Program-made: the position numbers and the translations under genes | NCBI GenBank assembly: GCA_002811645.1 | Contig: PDIP01000053.1 | Coordinates: 87,921-112,036, forward strand | Direction of reading: 5' to 3' | Source of the DNA: Corallochytrium limacisporum | Taxonomy: Eukaryota > Opisthokonta | Length of the DNA stretch: 24,116 nt | Part shown: piece by piece, positions 9,899-18,760 of the stretch | How the letters are laid out: each line of letters opens with the position of its first letter | Position numbering within the stretch: the first letter of the stretch is position 1 | Notes under the pieces: generated by a model | The model's input: the letters and a program-made list of their open reading frames with translations, nothing else | Databases searched by the model: none | Told to the model about the DNA's origin: nothing

Positions 9899-10592
9899 AC
9901 GTTTCAAGGGCAAGTAGATATCAAAAATGCTCCAGTTGAGCTAAACTCAACACACACCATAGATTAAGTGTCCCACATGTTTTGTTTCGGTGTATTCTTG
10001 ATGCTAAGCTTTGTTTTTGGCCTTGGAGACTGTCGAAGTGGTACAGGTCTAACAGCGGGCTGGCGGGGCAGCGGTAGTTTCGAGGTCGGTTCCATCGCGG
10101 ACTTTGCGGCGCATTGCGGCAGGATAGAGCTCAACAAAAGGGAAGAGACCCTGATCAAACAATTGATCACAGAGAGTGGTCTCTTGGCCAATATTTCCAA
10201 ATGCTACAGTCCATACTGGAAGTACCGGAACGGGGAAAAACCTGCCTTGAAAACACTCGCGGCCCTGGTGGGTTCCCGGGTTTTTGGCGCCCCGGGGTTG
10301 GAAGTGGGAAGGAGGGAAGGGGGGGGGGCCCTGACGGTGGTTTTTGTTTCCGGACCTTGGCTCCAGCCGAAGCCCCCCGCGGTGTGTCCGACGGCCGGAG
10401 TCTTGGTTAATGGGTCACTTGCGGTGGTCGGATCTGAGACTGGCGTGTTGATTGTGTGGGTGTTTTTCTTGTCCACAAAGCATCTGCGGATGTCACAATT
10501 GTAAAAAGACATTTTGTGGTACTCAATTTGACATGAAAAGGCTTGTAATCAAGGTCTGTTGACCGCAAAAGGACCCACATGAAATAGCAGAC
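9899..10592. other. spacer between SPP and coiled-coil genes; weak plus-strand open frame 9977-10504
   Basis: This should hold the SPP 3' UTR and the promoter of the next gene. An open frame from ATG 9977 to TAA at about 10504 would give about 175 residues. It begins with a hydrophobic, signal-peptide-like segment (MFCFGVFLMLSFVFGLG) and then an unremarkable stretch, but its second half is translated from a G/C-rich low-complexity run and has no known motif. I do not call it a gene. No AATAAA is seen after SPP. Confidence 0.25.
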
Positions 10593-11945
10593 ATGGCGTC
10601 CATGGCATCCCGCATTCGTGCGGGTCAGTCTTCACCTAGTCCGGGAGATACCGTGGGTACCTCTCCGAGTCGTTTGGGACCGCAGGAACATGCAGCAGTG
10701 GAGCAGGCGGAGTATGAACGCGGGCGACAGGCAGATCTTGTGGCACCGGGAGAACGCAGCAAGCCGCAATTCGATCCAAACCAGGACGCAGAGCTCGATG
10801 AGATCTCAGCCCTGCGGCGGGACAACCATTTCTTGCGTGATTATGTGGGGAGACTCACCATGGAGTTGAGTCGTTATCAGTTGAAGTACCCTCCGGCAGT
10901 GACCAGCGACGAAGAAACTGCGCGCAAACTAGCAGAAGACGACGCTACAGAGGTGCCTCCATGGCTTCTGAACAAAGACATCTTGGCACCTCTGTTTGTC
11001 AGCTATGATGACCGCATCATGAGCCAAGATCAGTTGATTACAGAATTGGAAACAGAGTTGCAGACGGTCCTTGATCGGGCACAAAAGGTGGTGGAAGAGC
11101 GGGATCAGTTAAAGCAAGAAACGGGTTTGAACAAGGTCAAGGACCTTGAGGACATCATTTCAGTCTTGAGAGAGGAAAACAAAGCCCTCAGTATGGAAGT
11201 GGAGGCTTTGAAAGACCCTAAGATGAACCAGAAGATCAGCATGGCAGAACACATTATGGCCATCGAAGAATATCGGGGCCTCCTGAAGAAGCTTGCAGAC
11301 AAATATGACGACGACACGAAGACATTGCGCGGTGACCTCACATCCCTTGGCCAAGCGGTCGACAGGTTGCAAAAGGAGAAGACTGTGCTAGTACAGAAGC
11401 TTGCACAGACCGTGAAGCACGCGGACAGTCTTTACGAGGACCTGAAAACCACACAGTTGGCCCACCAGCGAGTGGCTCATCAGCTGTGGCGCAGTCAAGG
11501 CGCCCGTCGACAAGCTGAGAATCGCACGAGCGAGGCTGTGACTCTTCTCCAACAGATGGCTGGCGCGGTGGAGACATCTCACCATGAGAAAATGCAGGCT
11601 CGGCAAAAGATTAGGGAGTTGGAGCGAAGTGCTGGACGCTATGACCAGGAGGTGAAGGACCTGAAGAACAAGGAGACCCAGCGGCTGGGCTTGACCCTGG
11701 AATATGTCAAGAAACAGCAGGAACGGTATGACTCGGATCTGAGTATGCTCACCCAGGAACTCAAGCGCATGCAATTGGATTCCAATATGAAGAGCGAAGA
11801 ACTGAAGAGCATGTTGGACGAGCGGAAAAAGCTGGAAGGTGAGTTGGATCACCTGTATATGATTACAGACCGCGAAAGCAAGAGCTTACGGGAAACTCTT
11901 TTGCGTATGGAGACTAGTCATGACAGCGATCGACCAACTCGGTAA
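10593..11945 (+). CDS. coiled-coil protein, possibly centrosomal/basal-body (CEP89-like)
   Basis: A single open frame of 450 residues starts at ATG 10593 (GACATGG context) and ends in TAA. Residues 1-65 are disordered and Ser/Pro/Gln-rich. A first helix around 70-95 contains RRDNHFLRDYVGRLTMELS, followed by a Trp-containing segment (VPPWLLNKDILAPLFVSYDD, about 121-140). The rest, to about residue 440, is nearly continuous coiled coil with dense Glu/Lys/Leu heptads. There are no TM segments or catalytic motifs. The Leu/Tyr-rich helix, then the PPWLL…L…YD segment, then long coiled coil brings CEP89-type centriole/cilium proteins to mind, but I cannot confirm this by eye; it may be any cytoskeletal coiled-coil protein. 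It is convergent with a kinesin-13 gene, which need not imply shared function. Confidence 0.85.
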   Translation: MASMASRIRAGQSSPSPGDTVGTSPSRLGPQEHAAVEQAEYERGRQADLVAPGERSKPQFDPNQDAELDEISALRRDNHFLRDYVGRLTMELSRYQLKYPPAVTSDEETARKLAEDDATEVPPWLLNKDILAPLFVSYDDRIMSQDQLITELETELQTVLDRAQKVVEERDQLKQETGLNKVKDLEDIISVLREENKALSMEVEALKDPKMNQKISMAEHIMAIEEYRGLLKKLADKYDDDTKTLRGDLTSLGQAVDRLQKEKTVLVQKLAQTVKHADSLYEDLKTTQLAHQRVAHQLWRSQGARRQAENRTSEAVTLLQQMAGAVETSHHEKMQARQKIRELERSAGRYDQEVKDLKNKETQRLGLTLEYVKKQQERYDSDLSMLTQELKRMQLDSNMKSEELKSMLDERKKLEGELDHLYMITDRESKSLRETLLRMETSHDSDRPTR

Positions 11946-12115
11946 TCTTCTTGAATACATAACATATCATTTAAAAACATGGTACACACAAAACATCAGA
12001 TGGTGCATAGGGACGTGCTATTTGGTAGTTTTCCTTGAGACCGCTTGGTTGTTGAATATGACGATGATGTGTTGCCAGTGGCCAGATTTAGTTGGAATGA
12101 AAACCTTAACAAAGA

Positions 12116-12121
12116 AATAAA
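12116..12121 (+). terminator. poly(A) signal of the coiled-coil gene
   Basis: AATAAA on the plus strand, about 170 bases after the coiled-coil stop and only about 25 bases from the stop codon of the convergent kinesin gene. Cleavage at the usual 10-30 bases downstream would place the mRNA end at or inside the kinesin coding end. Confidence 0.5.
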
Positions 12122-12145
12122 AGTTATGCCACGAACAAGTGTCCT

Positions 12146-14404
12146 TTACCTCTGCTGCTGCTGGGCACGTATGGCTTCGTAGAACATGTCAATGTTAGCC
12201 TCCCAATGCTGAAGAATTTGCTTCTTCTTCTGCAGGGCTTCCTTGCTGCGTATAATATACTCCTCAAAGGTGTACTCACTGTCGTCACGCTGGAGCTCAT
12301 ACAGGCCCGCACTCTCCTGTCTGGAGAGCTCGGCCTGTTCACTCAGAGCCTGTCGATGGGACATAATGAGGTCCTCAATAGCATCCTCTTGCCACTCTCC
12401 GGAGGCACTCTCCCGTCCGGGAATGGCTTGTGCAATTTTCATGGCCTCCATTGCCACCTCGTGAGCAATAGGAGAGGGCGTCATCTTGGCACCACCACCG
12501 TTGCCAGCAGCATCGGCAGCCAGCGCCTTCACGGGAGTCACCAGTGACTTCTGCGGTGATGGCTGAGTAGGGGCGGAGATCTCGGCCTTTCGGCGCGTAG
12601 CTGCACTGAGGGGTCGGACTTGGGCACTAATATCGTCATGTTCAGCAATGCGCTGGTAGGTCTGAGGGGGAGTGAACTCGTCCAGGCCGGGCGATGCAAC
12701 CCGTCCAGCAACTGCAGCAGGCATACGACGCTGCTGGTGAGGCGTTTGGGGACGACTGTTGTTGTTATCTTCCAGGCTGTCGTCGGACTCGAAATCGTCC
12801 TCTCCAGAGTAGTAGTCATCGTCACCTTCCTCAGTCTGTGCGTCTTCTTCGCCTCCTTCTTCCTCCAAGAGAGCCTCCTCATCCTCCATTTGTTTACGCG
12901 CATCGTCGCCCTTGAGCTCCTTAACACGATCAGCATAACGCAGGGTGTTTAAAGTATGCTCAGTACATGACGCCCCCGGCGCCACGTTGGCAATCATGAC
13001 GGTCTTTGACTTGCCACGCAGGGAATCCTTCAGCACCTGTGTCAGTTTGGACTGACGGAAGGGAGTGTGTCTGCTCAACTGATCCAATGCACGAATACAT
13101 TCCTTTAGGGCCAGAAGGCTCTGATTGATTTCCGCACCCTCTAGACGAGTCTGCTTGTCAGTGTCAGTGACATCTACAGCACGCTCACTTCCGGCCAAGT
13201 CGATGAAAGTAAACCGCCCCATGGATTTCTTGCTGCCCGGGCGACGCACATCAATCTGCAAAATGGCGTGCGAGCGGGACGAGTCGGAGTTCATTCCGGT
13301 GGATCCAGTGCTGCGAGCGCTGGTACCGTAATCAATCAAGTCCATAAGCTGCTTCACATTGGTGACCTTCTTCTCTTTCATACCCTGAATAACAACCTGT
13401 CCCTTGTGATTCTCACGAGCGTGTACCTTCTTCCGGTCGCCCAGGAGGTCATATAAGGCACCGCAATAGATTTCGTAGAAACCAACGTTGAAGTCAACAT
13501 CTCCGTAGTGACCACTTCGGGCAAGCTCAAACATGTCACGAGCTGCCAGGACATAGATACCAACCGCCTTGGCCTTTTGGTTGCCCATCATAGTGTGAGT
13601 CTTACCCGAACCGGTTTGCCCATAGGCAAAGCAAGTGCATTTTGTTCCTTCAAAGACGGATTCAATCAACGGCTTAGCCGTACGACGGTAGACTTCTTCA
13701 TTAGGAGTATCGTCTTCGAAGACCTCGTCAAAGTGGAAATTGTGTTCCTGGAGATACTTGCGCATGTCCACAGTCACTTTAGGCTCATTGACACTCAGGG
13801 TCTTACGATCAATAATATCAAGCATATCCGTGTCACCCTTACTTGCTTCTTTACGGCTCAGTGGACGCTTCCGTACACACACACGAATATTAGGGCCCTT
13901 GCTTTGCTTCTTGACAGACTTGGTCACGCCGGCGCTTGCGTCGTTGATAGGCCCGGTAGGTACACCGTAGTTGAAGCCACCACCACTGGTCGCACCCGAG
14001 CTGCGTTTCTTCATCTTCGGGCTATCGTCGTAGTCACTGTCCACTGGCAAAGTAGGAGCGCTGTTTCGTCCTGATTTGTTCATCCGTCCGGTACTGCTAC
14101 GACGGCTGATATTGTTGTCTTCGTTCAGTTCCTTCAATGGCCGTCCGGACATGGCACTCTTTGAGCGAGGCTTCTCGCCTGGGCTCGCCTTATCCTGGGT
14201 CAGACCTTGAACGCCGTCGGTCTTGAGAGTCTGAATCAATTGGAACAGGCGCTTACGATCCTGCATCTGGGTGACACCGAAAGTTCCGTAGTCCTGCATG
14301 GTCAGGTTGGTAATGTTTTGGAGGGTGATTCCTGCACCCTCAAACTGAGGAGCATAATGGTCCAGGTCATTCTGACTCAAGACCTGCCTAAGCTGAACTG
14401 CCAT
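12146..14404 (-). CDS. kinesin-13 family microtubule motor with N-terminal SAM-like domain
   Basis: One open frame of 752 residues, ATG at 14402-14404 and TAA stop. Residues about 5-62 form a SAM-like helical domain (YAPQFEGAGI…LTMQDYGTFGV). A basic disordered linker follows, then the motor domain at about 172-497: P-loop GQTGSGKT (262-269), switch I NSDSSRSH (372-379), switch II DLAGSE (402-407). The central position of the motor, the sequence MRKYLQEHNFHFD and KEC (434-436) place it in kinesin-13 (MCAK/KIF2/KIF24), which depolymerises microtubule ends rather than walking. The kinesin-13 KVD motif in loop 2 reads TVD (211-213), so its lysine is replaced. After the motor come a very acidic stretch (about 505-555), disorder, and a C-terminal helical region (about 665-745) ending in QQQQR. 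A SAM-like N-terminus is known in KIF24 and several protist kinesin-13s. Likely roles are the spindle or flagellar length control. Confidence 0.94.
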   Translation of the reverse strand: MAVQLRQVLSQNDLDHYAPQFEGAGITLQNITNLTMQDYGTFGVTQMQDRKRLFQLIQTLKTDGVQGLTQDKASPGEKPRSKSAMSGRPLKELNEDNNISRRSSTGRMNKSGRNSAPTLPVDSDYDDSPKMKKRSSGATSGGGFNYGVPTGPINDASAGVTKSVKKQSKGPNIRVCVRKRPLSRKEASKGDTDMLDIIDRKTLSVNEPKVTVDMRKYLQEHNFHFDEVFEDDTPNEEVYRRTAKPLIESVFEGTKCTCFAYGQTGSGKTHTMMGNQKAKAVGIYVLAARDMFELARSGHYGDVDFNVGFYEIYCGALYDLLGDRKKVHARENHKGQVVIQGMKEKKVTNVKQLMDLIDYGTSARSTGSTGMNSDSSRSHAILQIDVRRPGSKKSMGRFTFIDLAGSERAVDVTDTDKQTRLEGAEINQSLLALKECIRALDQLSRHTPFRQSKLTQVLKDSLRGKSKTVMIANVAPGASCTEHTLNTLRYADRVKELKGDDARKQMEDEEALLEEEGGEEDAQTEEGDDDYYSGEDDFESDDSLEDNNNSRPQTPHQQRRMPAAVAGRVASPGLDEFTPPQTYQRIAEHDDISAQVRPLSAATRRKAEISAPTQPSPQKSLVTPVKALAADAAGNGGGAKMTPSPIAHEVAMEAMKIAQAIPGRESASGEWQEDAIEDLIMSHRQALSEQAELSRQESAGLYELQRDDSEYTFEEYIIRSKEALQKKKQILQHWEANIDMFYEAIRAQQQQR

Positions 14405-15639
14405 GCTGAATCCCCAACTGAAACTTCTTGTCTTGTTTAAAAGTCCCGTTCAACAGCTTTGTTCGAACACAGTGATCTCATTGCCAAGAGCGTCCCCTGT
14501 CATTCTCACGTACCTTCGAAACACAAGCAGTAAAACTCTGCCAAGCCTTGACATCACTGCTTTGCAACCGAGATAGTTTCTTTCTGCTTTACTAGCGACC
14601 TACGTTGCGACGCTGGCACAGAGACCGATCCTGAACTCTTAGCACGCACTTGCTTTAAGTGCTGCTTTATCAATTTTTGGGCCAGAGACCGTCACGATTG
14701 CACCAGGCACACACACACACACACCGTAGCCCCCCGTTAGCCTTGGCTTTTTTTTTTGCCTGTCCGAGCGCCCTGTATTACTGTGGTCATACTTCTTTCG
14801 CCCCATTGTTTTACTTTGGGGGGGGGTCCCCCGCGGTTGAGACCCCCCTCCTCCTCCTCCTCCCCTGTCCTCCCTCCCCAGAGACAAAGCCACACTGCCA
14901 GCAAAGCGCAAACGCTCCCTCCACAGCCGAGTAGCGGAAGAGGGGGCACACACGCCCAGCAACTCCCAAATTTTTCTGTTCTCAATTTTTTTTTCTTTTT
15001 TTTTATTAAATTTGTTTCTTGCGCGCCGAAATATCCACAGTAGAAACGGCTATAGAATTTCTACCCAGCGTGCTCCCGACGTCCGCAAAATGAGACCCCT
15101 CTCCTCTCGGGGCAGTTGTCTGCGATGCTTGTCTCCTCACACACACACACCTCCCCTGAGCCCTTTGCTGGAGTGGTCTGCGCTCGCTCCCCTTTTGGCC
15201 TGGACTCTTGGCGGACTCCGTCCGTCGTGCCAGCCGTGCTGCGCCAGCCACCCGTCCTCCGCCCGCTTTTCTGGGAGTGTCTTCTTTCTCCCCCTTTTTG
15301 CCCGTCCGGGGTTTCTGAAACTCTTGTCTTTCAGTACTGAACCAGTGCAAACGAAAATCCGTTGCGACGAGCCCCCACCGCCGCGTTTTTGGCCCCTTCA
15401 CTTCTCTACCGTTTTTTTTTTGGTTCCGCTGACATCCTCAGTGAAGTAGTGCAACCATCGGCAACAAACAAAATTTCAAATCATTTCAACAAAATCAAAA
15501 TATTCACCATACAAAGATTATGGAAAGTAATTTACGCGCGCTTTTTTTTCTAACTCTGGGGGCTCCGGTCCCTCCATCGGGCCCCGGGGTCCTTGGTTCC
15601 GGACGGGCAGGGATGAGGTACCTACCCCTCCCCAGGGTT
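14405..15639. other. spacer upstream of kinesin; CA repeat and pyrimidine tracts
   Basis: This should hold the kinesin promoter next to 14405. A short (CA)n lies at 14708-14724, a run of ten G at 14818-14827, a C/T-rich stretch around 14840-14880, and a long T/C-rich tract at about 14975-15010. Open frames up to 145 codons on the plus strand are Pro/Ser/Leu-rich, as expected from pyrimidine-rich DNA, and have no motif. No TATA box or RNA gene is evident. Confidence 0.35.
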
Positions 15640-16021
15640 TCCCCGAGATCCCTTCACAACCACACGGCCCTCTCCACCGGCCGGGCAAGGGGCGGGGAGT
15701 GCATCTGAAAATAGGCCCCGGAGCACACCGCCACTGTCCTCCCGCTTCATCGAGGGTGCCTGTTTAACAACCAATTGAGGCCTGCGCCCGAAGAAGGGGA
15801 ACAGTATAGTGAATGTACCAGTCGGCGATGGCCGCCGTATTCATACTATAGTGTGGTTGGAGGCGGCAGACAGCCGGGTGGAATGAAAACGGGTGGACAT
15901 CGATGTTGGGTGTACACGAGTCGATGTCCGCCCTTCCTTTATTATTAGATGCCTTGTGTATGGATTCAGGTGGTGTGTAGTGTACAAAACGATGGACTTT
16001 GATCTGTACCTTCGATGACAT
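15640..16021 (-). pseudogene. UTP4: decayed fragment resembling the N-terminus of UTP4 (CIRH1A), a WD40 rRNA-processing factor
   Basis: A minus-strand frame begins at ATG 16019-16021, reads through a TAA at 15764-15766, and keeps UTP4-like marks at about the right spacing. Near the N-terminus is VHR (15989-15997) followed by FVHYTP..SI, like the family's VHRxRFVxYxPxxI. A terminal Trp falls 60 residues after that V, against about 63 in human UTP4. GPIF lies at 15707-15718 and GCEG at 15650-15661, where the family has GPIW and GCEDG, again within about three residues of expected spacing. WD-type GxIEIW signatures are lost. UTP4 belongs to the small-subunit processome. The relic starts just past the stop of the Arg/Asp-rich gene, whose poly(A) signal lies inside it. 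The alignment is from memory and by eye, so chance similarity remains possible. Confidence 0.33.
15938..15943 (-). terminator. poly(A) signal of the Arg/Asp-rich gene
   Basis: AATAAA on the minus strand, about 92 bases after the TAA stop (16035-16037) of the Arg/Asp/Tyr-rich gene. Confidence 0.5.
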
Positions 16022-16034
16022 TTTCAATGGCAAC

Positions 16035-16787
16035 TTATCCCAGTCGGTCGTGGATGGATCCGCGGCGGTTATCCCGAGGGCGTTCATCGTCGCCGAAGCG
16101 ATTGTCATCGCGGAAACGGTCATCGCTGCCGCGCCGATATCTATCGCGGTCGTCATAGCGGTCATAGTATCCTCCACCACGCCGGTCCCGATCACGATCA
16201 TCGCGGCGTTCATAGTAGTCACGGCCATCTCTTCTGTCGCCGTAATATCCCCGGTCATCATAGCGGCGACTATCTCGAGGAGATCTTGACCGGCGGTCAT
16301 AGTAGCGATCCCGATCGTAGTCTCGGTCGCGTCTGTAATCGCCTTCATAGCGGTAATCACGGCGTTCGTAGTCCCTTCGATCGTAATAACGGTCATAGTC
16401 GTCGCGACCACCCCTGTAGTCTCGACGATCATTGTAGTGGGGCCGACGGTCTCCGCGCCACCGCCGGCCTCCCCTATTTCCGCCACCTCTGTTTCTGTTT
16501 ACAAGGTGAGGAAGCTTTGGTGGAGGTATCGCTGAATTAGCGGGGGTTTCTTTATACAGCTCGTCATTTTCATATAATAAGAATCCGATCTGAGATGTTT
16601 CACCGACTTCTTCACGAGCTTCACCATTCGCTTGGTCCGCTTGGTCTGTCTCCTCTGGTTTATGTGCCCAGTTCGCCAGGGCATCAGGAATCTCATCCTG
16701 ACCTTCTGCATGGGTGTCATTGGTGTGCTCAGATGCCTCCGGCATGGTCGCCTCTGGAGGCACCTCTGGGGGCGCAATATCTGACAT
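16035..16787 (-). CDS. disordered Arg/Asp/Tyr-rich (RD/RG) protein, probably RNA-binding
   Basis: A 250-residue open frame. The start is taken as ATG 16785-16787; two codons upstream there is only an in-frame TTG. The N-terminal 65 residues are acidic and rich in Pro, Glu and Ala. A short conserved-looking segment follows (GFLLYENDELYKETP, about 68-82). From about residue 93 the protein is a long low-complexity tail of RGG/GRR, then DRRDY, YDRD and DDRYR units, ending SIHDRLG. Such alternating Arg/Asp/Tyr tails occur in spliceosomal and mRNP proteins, bind RNA and can drive condensation. YENDELY (72-78) fits the YxxxxL-hydrophobic pattern of eIF4E binders only loosely. There is no RRM or other folded domain. 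The repetitive codons create long false open frames on the other strand and in another frame. TATAAA lies about 148 bases upstream on the same strand (16935-16940). Confidence 0.85.
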   Translation of the reverse strand: MSDIAPPEVPPEATMPEASEHTNDTHAEGQDEIPDALANWAHKPEETDQADQANGEAREEVGETSQIGFLLYENDELYKETPANSAIPPPKLPHLVNRNRGGGNRGGRRWRGDRRPHYNDRRDYRGGRDDYDRYYDRRDYERRDYRYEGDYRRDRDYDRDRYYDRRSRSPRDSRRYDDRGYYGDRRDGRDYYERRDDRDRDRRGGGYYDRYDDRDRYRRGSDDRFRDDNRFGDDERPRDNRRGSIHDRLG

Positions 16788-17569
16788 GCCCAATTTTTTG
16801 TTTTCTTCTTTTTTTTCCCGAACAGTGCACTTACATTGTCTTGATTTAATTACGCCACTGGAATGGGTCTCGGAGATATGTTTTGGGTCTTTTCTTTCGC
16901 AGACCTAGTTGTTTCGGTCCACTGATCTGAAGACTTTATAAATCTCCCCATAATTTTTAAACCTGGCAAGAATGGTTTCTTCAATTTGCAAATAATCTAG
17001 GGAATGAACGCGCCGTCAATCATTGGACGTCTATTCTATGCCGCCCGTCCATGCGCAGAATGCGAGATTGAGAATCATTCTTCGGTGTTATGGGGAAGGG
17101 CACAAACAGACTCCCGGTATATACTTTGGCCGACGGTCGGGGCGCTTCCCGCATGCGAACGGATAGCGCTTTCCTCTCCGCCCGTCAGTGACTTTTCAGT
17201 TGGGCCCGGACTCATAGCAAATGTACTGAGGGCGCACAAAGTACGGGAACGAAGGGCAAACTCGGGGAAGGAGTAGGAAGGTGTTGGGTAACCCTCCACA
17301 AGAAGGCAAGGCTGTGTATGGGGTATGAAAGTCAGGGAAATTTCGATGAAGGCAAAACAGCCGGATCTCCCATCCGCATATGGGAGTCTATTTTCTACCC
17401 AGGCGCGAAGGGTTTGAAAGGGGGAGAAGGACGGTCTCAATCCCAAACCCGGGTCTCATTCACAGAACCTGTGGCGGCTAGTTCAAGCATCAGGGCCCAA
17501 AATGCGTCGAAAGTGGGCAAACTCACGCATCACATAAGAATAGATGTAAATTATGAAATACTGGAGACA
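16788..17569. other. divergent promoter region between the Arg/Asp-rich gene and the intron-containing gene
   Basis: Head-to-head spacer. A plus-strand open frame at 17004-17276 (90 codons from ATG) and a 123-codon minus-strand frame overlap each other and have no motif. The frame of the next gene is open back to an ATG at 17318, so part of this stretch could be its coding 5' end. If transcription begins left of about 17550, a six-codon upstream frame whose TGA overlaps the ATG at 17570 would precede that start. Confidence 0.3.
16935..16940 (-). promoter_or_regulatory. possible TATA box of the Arg/Asp-rich gene
   Basis: TATAAA on the minus strand about 148 bases before the ATG of the Arg/Asp-rich gene, in AT-richer DNA. 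It could also serve the divergent gene to the right, since the plus strand reads TATAAAT here. Based on sequence only. Confidence 0.25.
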
Positions 17570-18760
17570 ATGAATTGGACCGGAGGCAAGAGGTAAGTCA
17601 GATCACTCGCGAAGGAGAAGGGCTGAATGTGTTCATGCAGCAGTGACATGTCGGATCACTAACATAGGGAAGCAAGCAGGAATGAACTATGGAAAGATAT
17701 CCGTCAGGGACGTACAGGACGGGGTCAATCTCGTTTGTCGTTTTTGCGGAATAATGCCCCTATCTCTCAGTCGAAAAAAGTGCTTCCAATCAGGAAGAAA
17801 AGAGAATTGGGCCATGACGCAGTCCTTCCCATGTCCCAAAGTCGCACCTTACCAGATGAATTTGTGCCCGACGCCTTGAGCACTTACGAGGTACAGCACA
17901 AGAAGGATAACCATAGTGTTGGAGGGGTACCAAAGGAAAAACGATGGACTTCTCGAGCTAGTACCCCTGTCCTGTCTAACTCCGCACGGCAGTCTGTGAC
18001 TCCCGCAGTGAATGATGGGGACCTTGCATATACTCCTCCAGCAGTCCAAGTTGGCCGCATTGCCGGGCAGCTCGAAGACCATTGGAAGCGGCAGATGAGT
18101 ATGCAGCGTGCATCTCCAAAAACACCGTCTCTGGAGGTTATTGGAGGGGCTGCAATCGAGCAGACTCCACTGCAAGGCTCCCGAGTGGTTCCCCAACCAA
18201 ATGCACCCGGTCGCCATGTTCCGGTTGCTCGCCGAAATTTCCAGTTCCACCTAGATCCGGTGCCGGAGGCATTCCCAAAACAACAACATGATTCAACTGC
18301 ATTGGTAGGTCTGGTTGGACCAATTGTTGAAAAAAAAATTGAATGCATCGTCCTCGGTCGACTACAGGATGTTGAGGAGCAACTGGCCGCACTGCAGGTC
18401 ACATGTCAGGGACACGAAGGCTTCATCCAGGCTCTGTTATCTGATAACTGCGCTGCTGACAATAACCCAGCAACTACTCCAACCGCGTCCTCACCAAAGC
18501 GAGTCACGGCCTCTCGCTCTCTGCCATGTTTGCGAACAAAACGAGAGAAGAGTAGCCTGATGAAACGAACGCGGTCTGAAGAAGACTTTGGACGCAAGGG
18601 CAAACGTGTTTCCCTGCCTCCTGAAGCGAAGGTGTCACAAACCTCACCAGGGAGCATGCACATCGAATGGAGGATGCGTCAGCGGCCAGACACTCCCTTT
18701 CCTGGTCCGCCCAGTAGTGCATCTCATGGCTCTCAGGATGATGTAGATTTGGTCACCTGA
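17570..18760 (+). CDS. basic, mostly disordered protein of unknown function (two exons)
   Basis: Exon 1 is at least 17570-17592 (MNWTGGKR) and exon 2 is 17668-18760, joined in frame across a 75-base intron to give 371 residues ending DDVDLVT with a TGA stop. Without splicing, exon 2 has no ATG before 17831, which would cost about 60 residues. The exon 1 frame is open further left to an ATG at 17318, which would add 84 residues; the choice is unresolved. I recognise no family. The N-terminal part is Arg/Lys-rich; the middle is Pro/Ser/Gln-rich with many possible phosphorylation sites. A predicted amphipathic helix with heptads lies near VEKKIECIVLGRLQDVEEQL, about two-thirds along. Then comes a basic cluster (KREKSSLMKRTRSEED and GRKGKR) that looks like a nuclear localisation signal. 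No catalytic motifs or TM segments. Confidence 0.7.
17593..17667 (+). other. spliceosomal intron (75 bases)
   Basis: The donor is AG|GTAAGT at 17593 and the acceptor ends ACATAG at 17667. A branch-point-like CACTAAC (17657-17663) sits so that its adenosine is only about five bases from the AG. Splicing joins two frames that are each blocked by stops just inside the intron (17594-17596 reads TAA in the upstream frame; 17660-17662 reads TAA in the downstream frame). This is the clearest intron in the window. Confidence 0.75.

Noticed and set aside
15012-15449. 145-codon plus-strand open frame
   Set aside because: Pro/Ser/Leu/Cys composition from pyrimidine-rich DNA, without motif or splice support.
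15764-16486. 240-codon minus-strand frame across the Arg/Asp-rich gene, and a 96-codon plus-strand frame at 15999-16289
   Set aside because: Their overlap with the gene comes from its repetitive codons read in another frame or strand (Thr/Met/Ile/Ala and Val/Ile/Ala repeats). Only the part below 16021 is considered, as a UTP4 relic.
17004-17276. 90-codon plus-strand frame from ATG 17004 as an extra first exon
   Set aside because: It is closed by TAG, lacks a good donor, and no acceptor with a CTAAC-type branch joins it to 17318-17592.
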